A DNA stretch of 64,000 bases, taken from positions 214,001-278,000 of the forward strand of contig WPIO01000122.1 in NCBI GenBank assembly GCA_009760855.2. Reading direction: 5' to 3'. Under the pieces are notes generated by a model that ran no database searches, was not told the DNA's origin, and saw nothing but the letters and a program-made list of their open reading frames with translations. The position numbers and the translations under genes are program-made. Position 1 is the stretch's first letter, and each line of letters begins with the position of its first letter. This DNA comes from Cristatella mucedo. Lineage: Eukaryota; Bryozoa; Phylactolaemata; Cristatellidae. Below, piece after piece: positions 11,966 to 24,289 of this stretch.

Positions 11966-14900
11966 GCAACAAAGAGAAAGTGGGAAGCATAGATAGCAGA
12001 GTCAGGAGAGCAGTTGAGGTAATGAGTAGCATAGAGGTAGCAGTTCATGACCGCTGAAAAAGATGTGCCATAGTCGGCAGTTGGAGAGTAGATGTCATTG
12101 CATAAAAATTGTGGAAGCGAGTTCCATAGTCTAGGACCTGCTGAGCTCAAGCTTCTGTCGCCAACTGTCTTTAAGCAGAGGAATGGGACAGCTAATTTAT
12201 TGTCCACACAGGACCTAAGGGCACGAACAGGCTGAAACTGATGCAGCAGTTCAGCTAGGTACAAAGAAGCCAAGCCGTGGTGGCCTTGTGGGTCAGCGTA
12301 AGAACTTTGCTTTGTATCCTTTGCTCAACTGGCAACCACACTAGCTCTTTCAGCAAAGGTGACACGTGCTCAAACCGCTGGGACTTGAAGACCAGCCTTG
12401 CAGCCATATTCATAGTCAGCTGTAGTGGCATAATAGCTTTCTTTGGTAGCCCAGCCAAAAGGGAATTACAATAATCAAGCCGAGACAGAACTAAAGAGGT
12501 AGTTAAATTTTCTACAAGCCACTGTGGGAGACAGCTTCTAATCTTGGGTAGGGATCGGATGTGATGGCTAGCTGTAGAGGCAGTCTTCTGAATGAAGCTT
12601 TGAAATTAAGGCAGCTGTCGAACACGACACCTAGATTACGAGCACGTGGTGAAGGTCGCACACTAGCATCACCTATTAGAAGAGCAAAGCCTTTTAATCC
12701 AGCCACACGCTTAGGGTGTCCTATGAGCAGCAGTTCGGTTTTATCGTCATTTAATTTCAGGAAGTTTTCCGACATCCAGGATCGAATATCGGCAAGTCAA
12801 GCATTCAGTTTCTCAGTTGCTGCAGCAGATTCCAACGGTTTAAATGACAAATACAACTGAGTATCGTCAGCATAGAAGTAATATCCTATTCCATGGGCCT
12901 TAATCACTTTTCCCAGAGGTTCCGTATAAATAGAGAACAGCAAGGGACCAAGTATAGACCGTTGAGGGACTCCACAGGTGACCCTTCTCATGTCTAAGAC
13001 CTGACCCCCACACGACACGGATTGAACACGATCAGGCAATTATGATTTAAACCACGCCAGTGCTTCGTCTGCCAGACCGATCGTTGTTCTCAATCGTTCA
13101 AGCAGAACTTCGTGATCAATGGTGTCGAAGGCAGCAGACAGATCTAGCAGAGCTAGGGCAGTGACATTCCCGTCGTCTTTGCCACGTAGATTGTCATTGT
13201 TAACACGGAGAAGAGCAGTTTCAGTAGAGTGCTGCCTCTTGAAACCTGATTGAAATGTTTCTGACATTCTATTATTTTTAATATGTTCAACTAGCTGCTT
13301 AGCAACAATTTTTTCAAGAATCTTTGATAAGAACGGAAGAAGGAAAACTGGACGATAGTTTGCTTGGACCTCTGTGTCTAATCCAGGATTTTTAAGAATT
13401 GGTCTAACGATAGCCGATTTGAAGGACTTGGGGACGACCCCTTTTCCCAAAGAAGCATTAAAAATCTTAGTTATGGCTGGGCTAAGTTGGTCTGTAAGTG
13501 AAAACCACAGAGATGAAGGTATAGGGTCTTCAGGAGACGAGCTCTTTTTGCTAGAACTTATTAAGGCAGCCACTTTACAGGCAGAAACATCGGGTAACCT
13601 TTAAAGATAGGTCACAGGTTGAGTAACGGCGATTGCTTTGGTCGGAGGGGGCTTAATGGAGGCACAAATTTGCACAATTGTTTCAGTAAAGAAGGCTGAA
13701 AACTTTTCGGCTGAGCTCTTAAAATCTGGGGAGTCAGACCTGACAGCATTGGCCAGTAAATGGTTTACTGTCTTATAAATCTGTTTAGTGTCCGACTGGA
13801 AGGAATTCAGTTTTCTAATGAAAAAAGAAGCCCTGGTTTTTTTAAGCTTTCGGGTGTAAACTCGATGGAAGTCTTTAAAATTGACTAGGTTTGCCTCATA
13901 CCCCGATTTCTTGAAACAACGTTCCAGCCTTCGCTTAACACGGCGCATCTTAAGAAGTTTTTTGTAAATTGAAAGCAATCTCGACGATTTTGAACACGGA
14001 TAGAGCAAACGGGAGCATGCTTGTCAAGAGCACTCCTGAGTGTCATGTTCATCGCATCAGTGAGGGTATCGAGGCTGCCGGTCGAGTCTGAATGTAGATC
14101 AAGAAGGCCTGCATATCAAACAGATTTCAAAAATATGTCAATGCCCATGTCAATGCTTTGTAAGTTACGTCGTTTGGCAAATTCGACATTGCCCTGCACG
14201 TACGAGGGAGCAGGAACAGTAAACGAGACCGAACAATGATCTGAGAGGGTCAGTGGGCACACCACAAAGTCAGTGGGGAGGACATCCTTTAGTAATCACG
14301 AGATCTAGAATGTGGCCACTGACGTGGGTGCTATGATTAACGTGTTGGGCCAAACCAAAATTCTCCAGACAGTCAAGAAATGAGCGGACCTGGCTGTTGC
14401 TAGGGTTGTCAACGTGAATATTGAAGTCTCATACAATCAGCAACGGCCCGTCACACACAAATATTTTAGCTAGGAATTCTGAAAACTTCTTTATAAACAA
14501 GTTTAGACAGCCAGGAGGTCGGTATATCGCAACGGTGAGAGGCATCGTCTTTGATGAAGACCTGATAGCAACCGATTCAAACGATGACCCATGCGAGAAA
14601 CTGCACATTTTATAGCCAAACGATTCGCGAACAAAAATTGCAACCCTGCCACCAAACTTGTCAGAACATATGGACCGATAGAACGAGAACCCGGGTGGGG
14701 TGGTCTCGGAAATACCGCTGCTGGAACAAGGCGTCATCCAGGTTTTGGTAAGCAGAAATGCACGTAGCTTCTCCTGGACCACCTGATCGCGGATAAGTAA
14801 CGCCTTGGATTTTAGCGAGCGGACATTTAGTAGGCGGAATTTAAGAGGCTGTCCAACAACTGGGCGGCGGCGATGAAGTGGCTCGTATTCTCTACCGTTT

Positions 14901-15055
14901 GCGTCCGGCTCGGCGGACGCTGGCTCTTCGAATTTGAATTGGACCTTGGTAACGGCCGTGGGACGACGTTTCTCAACGCGCTGGGCTACAGCGGGTGGGC
15001 TACTACCGCAACAAGTACTATTTAGCGCTTTAAATCTACGAGTCGTAGGTTTGAT
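11922..15055 (-). mobile_element. LINE family A, longest copy (endonuclease plus RT, decayed)
   Basis: Reading down from about 15055, the order is as follows. First is NVRSLKSKALLIRDQVVQ, the start of an APE-type endonuclease (14840-14780). Next come GGRVAIFVRESFG, AIYRPPG, DFNIHVD and SGHILDLV (to about 14280). Then a linker with KIYKTVNHLLA-type sequence spans 14008-13601. The RT comes next, with IVRPILKNPGLD, NYRPV, SAAFDTIDHEVLL, GVPQRSILGPLLFSIY and FYADDTQLYLSF (13573-12797). The C-terminal region follows down to 11922. The YADD catalytic box is present. Stop codons (after LAWFKS and KLNA) and a frameshift near 12590 disable it. The last ~90 nt of the 3' UTR are missing, where the sequence jumps into hAT transposase. 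No ORF1 is recognisable. The clade is CR1/L2-like within the Jockey superfamily by motif style. Confidence 0.85.
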
Positions 15056-15071
15056 AGCTTTCTTTTGCTAA

Positions 15072-15119
15072 TGAATTTGCTTAGTGACAACGCCAAAGCT
15101 TAGTGTCTAAGCAAATTCA
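15072..15119. other. 13-bp perfect inverted repeat (hairpin)
   Basis: TGAATTTGCTTAG at 15072-15084 is mirrored by CTAAGCAAATTCA at 15107-15119 with a 22-nt loop. It lies just upstream of the recognisable 5' end of the long family A copy. It may be a footprint of a small DNA element, or part of the LINE 5' UTR. Confidence 0.6.
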
Positions 15120-16509
15120 CTTGCAAAATAATATGTTCAAGTACATATGCAAAATTTGAAATGTATGCATATTCAAAATAGCTCAAGAGGCAGTACTTCT
15201 AGCACAACATCTATGGGGATTTCGTGGCATTATAAGGTACTGTTTCCCCTGAAGTCCATGCAGAAAACGCGGTCCGGACTGATGGTTATGCTGCAATAAT
15301 TTAACTTTACATACGAATCAATATCGAAGGCTCAATTGGTAAATATGTAGCATCTGTAGTTATCAAACAGACTGAACGACTATATGAATACCGACTTGTG
15401 ATAAACTATTCGCTGCATTGTTCCACTGACAACAATATTCCTTGGGGGAAATGGTCACTAACTGACACCGCCGCTTAGCATAGCTTTCTAGTGAAGCCCA
15501 GATCAATATACGACACTTATCTGCAAAGATTTAAAGCGTTTAGGTGTCCTGAATCTGTTTTAAAGAGCTTGTAATTCAAGGACCATAAACCAACGTTCTT
15601 AACATTTCTATCCTAGCGTTAGACAGCAGACGACTGGTGCTACCGCTGTGACATTTCCTGTGAGTAGCTATATTAATTCTTAAAAAATTCTTCCGAGAAT
15701 TCATATTGCACAATGTGGATTCACTGTCGTAAATTAATTTACATTAATATGCACTTAATATTGTCGAAAATTTCAAAAAATCATGATTTAGTATTAAAAC
15801 ATACGAGAACCTAATGCAGACATGTTGGGCTTAGCATATACCACATTGCCTGGTAATAAAACCGTAATCTTTCAAAGTGAGCACCTTAACACCGGGCAAA
15901 AAAGGTACAGCATTCACCTACTAATGTCCTGGCTCAACCGCTTTGTTTAAGTTTACAAAAGACTGTATCGTCAATCGTTCTGCTTGCAAGTTTAACTATT
16001 CTAGATTTTATTTATGACCATATGCTCTATAAAAGTTTATACTGTCCAGCATTCCTGTTTCCTTTCTGTCACTAAAGTAGACGGACTCTTTCTTGGAAAA
16101 AGATTTAATAACCAACCAATCTTTCACGACTCGTAAGTTGGCTAACCTTTGAAAAAAGAAGCGTTGGGCAAGTGAGCAGTAAGTTCCATAATTGCCACTC
16201 AAGATTCCAGAGCATTGATACGAACCGACAAACATGATAAGAGGATTAACTGAAGTACGGTGTATCTCCGGGTTCTGCACTTAGTCTTGCTCTGATCACG
16301 GTATATGATTTTCCTCGGCCCAATTTGATTCCTGACTACATAGGCTTTCACTCCCATCCCAGAGATGAAAGTCAATCCTACAATCTGCTTTGATCCCTCC
16401 CATAGCTCCTGCATGTTAAATTCACCTAACTACAAAGCTGCATGAACGATCACCTTCGCACAGGGATGGCAGCTGACGTTTTACTCAAAGCGACTTACTA
16501 ATAAAGGAA
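15120..16509. other. intronic sequence, nothing recognised
   Basis: This is AT-rich sequence without a supported exon or known repeat. Minus-strand ORFs between 16008 and 16414 have no recognisable motif. Confidence 0.35.
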
Positions 16510-17033
16510 AGTCAAGTGTAATGCTAATTTTGGAGAATGTAAAGCCCAAAATTGACTCTGTCAGCGAATTGATTGGTTAATTGGCTCAATATCTAGGTAT
16601 AATATTCCAAAGTGGCGTTTCATTAGACGATAAAAGAAGCTCCGTGGTTGAATCTGCCTACTTTCAGCTACCTAACATGGCTAAAATTCGGGCTAAGTTA
16701 GACAGGGAAACCACATCTGAATTGGTCCAAGCATCTGTGACATCCAGTGTTGACTTATGTAACTCGCTGATTACTGGTCTGCCGGCCTGCGCATCGAGTC
16801 ACTTACAGTTGGTACAATACTCTTCAGCCACGCTTGCCTGACGAGAGCGTCTCAGTTTCCGAATCGTACGATTCTTGCCGACCTGCACTGGGTCCTCATC
16901 AAGCGGACTCAAATGGTTCTTTCGCTGATTCATGGTTTCGCCACTAACTTTTCGGCATTCATTATTCGATATTTGGCTCCAGCCTAACTACCAGTTCTGC
17001 TTTGCGACCTGGCTAAGCACTCACGACTAGCGT
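16510..17033 (+). mobile_element. LINE family B, internal ORF2 fragment
   Basis: The sequence contains LGIIFQSGVSLDDK, SAYFQLPNMAKIRAKLD and SVDLCNSLITGLPACA, corresponding to the C-terminal half of family B ORF2 (compare 20133-20500). It decays after about 16840 and ends where a family A copy begins on the opposite strand at 17034, so its own 3' end has been lost. Confidence 0.75.
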
Positions 17034-17627
17034 AATGTAATGTAATGCATCTCCGTCCGTAAGTCCACAAAGTCACAAAGACCATCTGGGTGTTACGCAG
17101 GAGTTTTTTCATAGCACACTCACAGCCTGAGCGGCTTTTGGTACGCATTCGGTAGCCACCAGACTTCGTCTCACGCAACAAAGAGAAAGTAGGAAGCATA
17201 GCAGAGTCAGGAGAGCAGTTGAGGTAGTGAGTAGCATGGAATTAGCAGCTCAGGACCACTGAAAAGGACGAGCCATAGTCGGCAGTAGGAGAGTAGTTGT
17301 CGTTTCCTAAGAATTGCCGAAGCCAGTTCCACATTCTAGGACCTACAGAGCTAAACCTTCTGTCGCCAACGGTCTTTAAGCGGAGGAATGAAACAGGCCA
17401 TGTTATTGTCCAAACAAGACCTGAGGGCACGAACAGGCTGAAACTGGTGCAGCAGTTCAACTATGTACGAAAGAGCCAAGCCGTGGCGGGTCATCTGGGT
17501 CATCGTAAGAAATTTGCTCTGTACCAGTTGCTCAATGAGCATTTGCCCTAGTTCTTTTAGCGAAGGAGAAACGTGCTCAAACCTCTGGGACGGGAAGACT
17601 AGCCTTGCAGCCATATTCATAGCGTCC
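17034..17627 (-). mobile_element. LINE family A, 3' fragment
   Basis: The tail TAATGTAATGTAATGCATCT lies at the left edge, followed on the minus strand by the 3' UTR and the ORF2 C-terminus (ETKSGGYRM, VGPRMWNWLRQFL, MNMAARLVFPSQRFEHVSP) back to about 17627. The frame is broken in several places. It is inserted at, or has replaced, the 3' part of the family B copy to its left. Confidence 0.82.
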
Positions 17628-17659
17628 TTAAACATCCTCATTTGACAACATTTAAAGCC

Positions 17660-17960
17660 AGCGGCACACCAATATTTCACACTATTTAGTGGGTGCGTGT
17701 GAATTTTTCCTTTTCTTAAGCCTGCTGGAAAAGAACGTAGTGGGCCATGCCCTTCGTCCTTTGTGGGTTTATGTGTTCGCAAGCTGTATGCGAAGCCTTT
17801 AACCATAGTTACATGTTGACAATGTGCATATTACTTCTAACCTTGTTATACTTGCTTGGATAAAGCATGTTACCATTGCAAATTCGAGCATACTTTCTCT
17901 ATTGCATATTTAAAGTGCCTATACAGAGATTAAGCTCTTAAGGTTGCTATTATTATGTAA
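17660..17960 (+). mobile_element. LINE family B, 3' UTR fragment
   Basis: The ATTTAGTGGGTGCGTGTGA block, GGTTTATGTGTTCGCAAGCT, ACCTTGTTATAC, and the diverged hairpin AAAGTGCCTATACAGAGATT ending in GCTATTATTATG identify a diverged family B 3' end. It is probably the displaced 3' part of the copy at 16510-17033, split by the family A insertion. Confidence 0.65.
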
Positions 17961-18069
17961 AAATACAGTTATTATTATCGTCGTAATAATGACAAAAGGT
18001 GCTGGAAATCATAATAATTGTTGCCTGCAGCGTTTCCTTGCTCTACGGAAACTACACAGATTTCGTCGA

Positions 18070-18145
18070 GATAATTGGGAAGAGATTGAGTTAACCGAGG
18101 GCGCCTTATCAATTGCATTATTGTTATTGTTATTATTGTTGTTGG
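18070..18145 (+). mobile_element. LINE family B tail, second 3' end
   Basis: GAGATTGAGTTAACCGAGGG followed by CGCCTTATCAATTGCATTAT and a TTATTG-rich microsatellite is a family B hairpin arm plus tail. It sits only about 115 nt beyond the previous tail, so two insertions, or a tandem 3' end, are present. Confidence 0.65.
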
Positions 18146-18516
18146 AATACTGTGTCTTGATAGAAATACTATTGGCATTGCCGGTTTCTCCAAAAGATAC
18201 TTCCGATTTGCAATTTTTAATTTTCCAGTAGCAATTTTAGGTCTCCTAATGAACTATGGATTGCGTTATTGTTATAATCAGATGTATTATTTTGCATTTT
18301 TGGAGATTATGCTTTTTTTTACTAGATTGCAAAAAGTATATAAAGACAAGAGCATTCAAAACAAATAGTACACGTTTGTAATTTTGGAGCTTTGTTTTAG
18401 TTGTTTGCCTTTTTAAATTCCGGGAAGAGTAAACTGAGATTTTGCTACCCAAAAACTCGTGTGAACCGGCCTTTATCTTTTCATGTCCTCACGCATTTGT
18501 AAAACTCACAATTCAG

Positions 18517-18747
18517 CGAAACGTCTTCAGAAGTTCTACATTCTGTTATCCAACCAGACGTCCGGGGATCCTAATTTGTCAAATTGGTCAATATGTGCTT
18601 ATGAGGATTCTTATCCAGCAAATCATTCGAAAAAATACAAATGCGATGGCACAGCAATTGCTAAAAGAATAGCTATAATGCTAAACAAAACTGCTGGTAA
18701 TGTACTAAGTCTATGCGAAGTCTTCGTGAGCGGCTATCAATATTTTG
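18517..18747 (+). CDS. receptor gene, exon: C-terminal half of fucolectin-like domain
   Basis: The acceptor is CTCACAATTCAG ending at 18516, and the donor is TTTTG/GTAAGT at 18748. The exon is 231 nt, phase 1 at both ends. With the G from the exon at 8237-8467, the reading is A-KRLQKFYILLSNQ, then SICAYEDSYPANHSKKYKCD, RIAIMLNKT and LSLCEVFVSGY. The closing L-LCEV-V-G is the signature end of fucolectin/pentraxin-like F5/8C domains, and RL-FYI-LSN matches the strand after their N-R motif. Two potential N-glycosylation sites (NQT, NKT) fit an extracellular protein. Splitting one domain over two exons of equal length is striking. Phase and domain continuity make the pairing with 8237-8467 secure, though the intron is about 10 kb and full of transposons. 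Confidence 0.75.
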
Positions 18748-19348
18748 GTAAGTACTAGCACAAAAATGAGTGTTGCTCTCAGGAACGCAATTCATATTAC
18801 CTGTTACCTTAATGAAGCTAAGGAAAAACATTTGATACTATGCACCACAAATATTTGTGTATATTAACTGCAGTGCGTTTAAGCGAACTTTTTCATAACG
18901 TCAGTGAAACCTTTTACAGATAAATTCATGAATATTTGACAGCATTCCTATCTCTGTCAGTGCTTTAGCATAACCGATCGACTAGTCAACTTACTTTGCT
19001 GACCTTTTACAAAAAATTCGATTTTACGTGCAACTGAGATACGTAAGATTGATTGCGTTTTATCAGAAATATTGAGTTGCAGAATGATCCGTATTGAACT
19101 GATACATTTTTTATTTTATCTTTATTTATCCATGATGGAAACGATTTCATTGCGATCTAATTACAAAACACATCTAATGCGAAAATTGTGGAAACCAAAA
19201 GCTTTAAAAACCTACATGTACAAACAGCGTGCTTGTCATTAGTAATGCACGTTTATTTATTTCAAGCAGTTCCTAATTCACATTCTAGCAAGTGGCAGTT
19301 ATATTTTAACGCAAGCATTTTTTGTATATGGGAAAGAACTCATATACA

Positions 19349-19580
19349 TAACAATAATAATAATGCACTTGATAAAGCGCCCTCAGAGAACTTAATCTCT
19401 CTCTAGGCGCTTTACATTTGCTGCAAAAGAAAATGCCAATGAATAGTGTGTAATATCATGCTTGGTAAAAAAACAACATCAATAACATGGTTAGGAGTGA
19501 CATGCACAGTGTCAGCATGCAATTTTGGTTAGTAGCAGCATGCACAGTGTCATCACGCAAACATGTAGTCAAACCGGACA
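19349..19580 (-). mobile_element. LINE family B, 3' tail fragment
   Basis: The left edge is an AATAATAATAATGCACTTGA tail followed by the full hairpin (AAAGCGCCCTCAGAGAACTT ... AGGCGCTTTACA). The conserved 3' UTR then runs to the CAGTGTCATCACGC block near 19558. It lies head to head with the plus-strand copy that starts near 19586. Confidence 0.88.
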
Positions 19581-19585
19581 CGTTG

Positions 19586-21133
19586 CTAGTACGTTCCAGC
19601 CTGGCTTTAGAGCTAATTACTCCATAAAGTACGCATTGCTTAGGGTGTACAACGACGTACTTAGGAATGCCGACATGAGTTAAGTGTCTCTGCTTGTTTT
19701 GCTCGATCTTTTGACAGCTTTTTATACCATCGATCACAAAGTTCTTCTAGAGCGCCTCTTATCTCGCCTGGGCATCACTGGCACTGTTCTGCAGTTGTTC
19801 AGGTCCTATCTCAGTGGGTATCTCCAGAGTACTGACATGAATGGACAAAGATCATCCGAGGTACCTCTGAAATATGGGGTACCTCAGGGCTCTGTGGTAG
19901 GTCCGGTTTTTTTCACGGTTTATACTCTCCCTCTTGCTGATGTGATTGCCAAGCACAATCTAGGCTTTCACTTCTATGCCGATGACACTCAGTTGTACCT
20001 TTGCTTTGATCCCTCCCGGCCTTCGAGCACCCCAAATTCTCTAAACTCACTTGCAGCATGTATTGATGATATCGCACATGGACGGCAGCAAATTTCATAA
20101 AACTAAATTGTTATAAAACTAACTTACTAGGTATGGGCAATCCCAGTGTGATTCACAGATTGGAAAGGCTGAAGCTCAAAATTGGCTCTGCCAGCATATC
20201 TCCACCAGCTCCAAATCTAGTTGTCATATTCGAAAGCAACCTCTTTTTAGACGACCACATCAGCTCCACAGTCAAATCTGCCTATTTTCAGCTTCATAAC
20301 ATTGCTAAAATTCGGGCTTGTTCTGATAAGGATACCACGTCTTAGTTGGTCCATGCATTCCTGACATCCAAGCTCGACTTCTGCAACTCACTGCTTACTG
20401 GCCTACCAGCAAATGCGATCAGGCGATTGCAGTTGGTGCAAAACTCTGCAGCTAGGCTTGTGTGTCGTGAACGTTGCAGTTGCCACATTACACCACTTCT
20501 CGATGACCTGCACTTGCTACCAGTCAAGCAAGGGATTGACTTCAAGGTTTTGTCGCTCACTTTTACGTCACTTCATTCTCGGGCTGCAGCCTATTTCTCA
20601 GATAGGCTCTCCCATCAGGCCAAGCATCAAACGACCCACTTTTCGGAATCCAACAGTCTGAAAATGCCTCGTACTAACCTCAAATCCTTTGGAGACCGTG
20701 CATTTAGTTCATGTGCTCCCAAAGCCTGGAACTCCCTCCCGACCTGCGTCAGAAAATCCCATGACTTGAACTGCATTTAGTTTATGTGCTTCCAAAGCCT
20801 GGAACTCCCTCCCGAAATGCGTCAGAACATTTCCTGACTTGACCACATCTAAAAAGAACTTAAAACACACTTATTTAGGACAGCATTTAGTGGTTCCCTG
20901 TGATTCGTTCTTCATGTGCTTATGGGTGCTGACACTGCATGCTGCCACAACCCACATTTGCCTGGCGACCCTGGGCATGTCATCCCTAACCAGGTTATTC
21001 ATTCATTTGTTTATCCAGCATGATATTACTCACCATTTAATTGAATTTCCCTTTGCAGCAAATAATAAGCACCTAGAGAGAGAGATTTAGTTTACTGAGG
21101 GCGCTTTATCAAGTGCATTATTATTATTAGCAG
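19586..21133 (+). mobile_element. LINE family B, copy with RT core
   Basis: Homology starts at TFQPGFRANYSIKYALLRVY (from 19591) and continues through a stop at 19678-19680. The RT motifs are LVLLDLLTAFYTIDHKVLL, GVPQGSVVGPVFFTVY and FYADDTQLYLCF (19684-20100), with YADD intact. Further blocks lie at 20133-20345 (DDHISSTVKSAYFQLHNIA) and 20346-20780 ([26 protein letters not shown]), separated by stops. A 73-nt tandem duplication lies at 20700-20845. The 3' UTR ends in the hairpin GCACCTAGAGAGAGAGATTT and GTGCATTATTATTATTAG. It is 5' truncated and inactive. Confidence 0.88.
20700..20845. repeat. 73-nt tandem duplication inside LINE B copy
   Basis: GCATTTAGTTCATGTGCTCC at 20700 is repeated as GCATTTAGTTTATGTGCTTC at 20773. 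Both are followed by AAAGCCTGGAACTCCCTCCC. The two units differ at several positions, so the duplication is not recent. Confidence 0.85.
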
Positions 21134-22231
21134 TATTAGTCTATAAAAGCAATTTCTAGAGTACAAGTTCATTATTGCAGGGAGAATTGAGTAGTGTGCA
21201 GCTGCTTGATTTTTAAAGTCTACTAGTACATACACCTTTTTATTTGCTCGCTGAGGTATGCTATTAAATATATCACCTTGCTTTCATAGATTTGTTCAAT
21301 CATTGAGAATAAAGAAGCATTCTTAACTCTGAGTAAATATATTTTCACATTCTAATTGCTTGGAAATGTTTTATGAAAACCATTTGTGAATCGAGATGTT
21401 CAATTTTGACGGCTATATGACATATCCAGATTGTTCCTTAAACTTTAGAAATGTTACTCAGGTAAGCAGCTTCGAAAATGTTGGAAATCTCATTGCTTAA
21501 AATGAGTGATTTAAGAATCCAAGCCTAGTCTAGTTTTTCTGAAAGAGCTCTGCTAAACTAAAGTGAAAAACTAAAGACCGTATTAAAACAGGGATGCTTG
21601 ATACACTGACTGCCGCAGATTAATGCTGCATACTTACATTCAAGAGGAAAGCAGATTTAATGTGTGGAAGGGTTATATTTCACTTTAACACGTTTTGAAA
21701 TATATTGTATTTTTCAGTAAGCCAAAAATCAAACACCCGTTTTAGTAAGACATCTCCCCCACTAAAGATTTATCTATATATTGTCCTACTATCACGATCT
21801 GCTACTGCTATAAGGCTCACTCTTTTATTGTCTTGCTGACTAAGATATGCACCTTTCTATCTCTATGTTCGCTGAAAAGACGTCTATTGGATATTTTGTA
21901 AGTACGAAATGCCATTTTATTTTCATTTAGACTTTTCAAGTGCTCGATAAGAGCTCTTAAATATTGTATTGCCTGTGGTGCTTATAACTTGCTGGTATTT
22001 TTTTATAATAACACTCACTGCCAAACAAGAAAACAAAATCCTGTCACTAAACTTTACCCAATCTTTTCTATAGAATTTAAGCTATCGCATATAGATTCTT
22101 TTAAATGGAGATGTGAGTGATCCACCAAAGCTACGCTCTATCCATTCATGACTTTTGATTTATACTACAATATATTAAAATATTTCACTGCGCTATATTC
22201 TTCCGATTGTTTTTACGTTGCGCTTTTTCAG
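21134..22231. other. intron 3' part, nothing recognised
   Basis: This is AT-rich intronic sequence leading to the acceptor at 22231. No coding or repeat family was recognised. Confidence 0.4.
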
Positions 22232-22384
22232 ATTGTAAGACTGACTATACTGGTCCTGGATGTTTGCTGCTCAAATGTGAAGCCATACAGTGCCGGAACA
22301 ATAGTGGTAAATGTGGTGATTTTGGAGGCTGCCTCTTACCTCACTGCCCAGATCATATGGCTATTCCACCAGAGTGCTGGATCA
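22232..22384 (+). CDS. receptor gene, exon: cysteine-rich EGF-like module
   Basis: The acceptor is GCGCTTTTTCAG ending at 22231, and the donor is ATCA/GTAAGA at 22385. The exon is 153 nt, phase 1 at both ends. Joined to the G of the previous exon it starts D-CKTDYTGPGC and continues with KCEAIQCRNNSGKCGDFGGC, LPHCPDH and PPECWI. The Y-TGPGC step is typical of EGF/laminin-EGF-type modules, and nine cysteines fall in about 50 residues. The spacing is not that of a canonical EGF domain, so it may be one and a half modules or a diverged family member. The phase matches both neighbours. It lies in an extracellular position between the lectin and the fibronectin III module. Confidence 0.68.
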
Positions 22385-24289
22385 GTAAGAAATATACTTT
22401 ATTCAATGAGTTAAACATAAAATATGATTTATCTTAAATTTATCTTTGAATGTCCAGGTCTCCGGAGAGGTCATGCAAATCCAGGCCAACACCCAGAATC
22501 CCTTCATCTTTAGAATTACAACGTGAATAGTTGCAATGACTCCATGCTTTGACTATGCTTTTATGAAATAAGAGCTAGGCTAGATGGACTAGCAGAATAG
22601 ACCTAACGATAGTCTTAGAACCTATTCATATTACCGGTAAATAGTCTTGCTAATAGCTATAAGGTTACCCTGATTTTGTGGCTTTTTAGAGTTGCTGTTG
22701 AAACATCTCGCAGAACACTGATAGCAGCAAGAAATAAATAAGCATGCATAATGTAGATATTGCATATACAATCAATGAAATAAACCGTCGGCATTATATC
22801 TATTGATGTGCAGCAGCTGTCATCTGATTTTGTATCCACTAATACACAAAGGAATCGTACTTAAACTCGTTTGTGCGAAGCCATATATATTGCAGTGAAA
22901 GCAGCTAATTGCATCTCTCTCCTGCTGGATTATACCATTGAAAGCGTTTCCATTGTGGAAAACTCAAAGTATACGCTTTTTCTTTTTCGAACATTAAGAG
23001 ACAAGTTACACAACGTTATACCTTCGTGCACATATTCCCTTACTATCAGGCAGCATATATATTGCTAATATGTAGCAGCTGACTTTCAGCCCCATTTTTC
23101 TGTTGATCTGGAGCACTGGCAAATATAGTGCACTGTAGACACATGGCTTTTAGTTTTGCGATTCACAGAACTAGTGGCCTCAGATACGTTGACCAAGTTA
23201 GTTTTTTGGAGGCAAACAAGTTTCAGTATTAAATAAAACTCTTCTTTTAAGAGAGTTTTAACTTTATTTCTTTATCAACTAATAGAAATATTCAAATTTA
23301 GCCTACTGCTTAGCTTTGCATCTTCAGGGCCATTTCAAGAAAAGCTTCGTACTGCTGATATTGCTGGCTCAGGAAACTGCAAAGTTTTTTCACGGGATAT
23401 CTGCAGCAGCACTAACAACCAATTTTAAAAGAGGCTGCACTGTTGAATTATATTTTCTCTTTGGTGGGCAAAAGCACGAGCTCTGACTAGGTAAGTTCTT
23501 ATGCTGCTGCTAGTTTGCATTTTTTTATTAGCAGCAGTGTCATAAACGATGAGTCCCATCTGTTTTTTTGCGAATAGACGTAGTGCTGATCAATTATAAC
23601 ATTCACAACAGGTTTGTCAGCTTGGGAAAGGTTGTAAGTCACGTAAAAGTGACATCTCAGAGTAATAAAAATCCCTGAACTGAAGAAATCTCTTCACAAA
23701 AGGCTTCGCCATTACTAGAAAATGCAGGATGCAGGTAGGTCACTTGCTCCAATCGAGGTAGAAACGAGAACGCAACTCGAAGCGCGAGGTACAAAAGTCT
23801 GAGGCAGTTTCCTGCCAAGATTATTTAGGGTATTTCCATAACGATTGGAAGTTTCACTAAAATTAACATGGAGGATAACAACTTTAATCTGTTTTGGTTT
23901 TGGACGTTGCAAAATAAGGATTATACTAAGCATCTCCACACGCGAAAAAAATGTCAACCCACACCAAAATAAGCTCAAGTCATCAGCGGGGAAATAATAA
24001 AATTGGTTATTAATCTGTCAATGTCACCTTGTTAAAGATACCTTATCGAGTGAGCCCAAAGTTTCAACTATTTCACAATTTTGACCTCGCTTCAGCCAAC
24101 TATCACTATGATCTAGAATACCTTGCATCATGCTGTCCTGAGCTGTAATTGTCTGCTATCCTCTACGTCAAGTGCACTCCTCACAAAGCTATGCTTCTCA
24201 TATTTCCTCTGTTGAGTGACATAAAAGTGGTCGGATCTTAACAACCGTACACAATCTTCACCGTAGCGAGCTTTAACGGGTGTGTATCC
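22385..24289. other. intron, nothing recognised
   Basis: This is AT-rich DNA with no supported exon and no family A or B similarity seen before about 24290. Confidence 0.35.
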
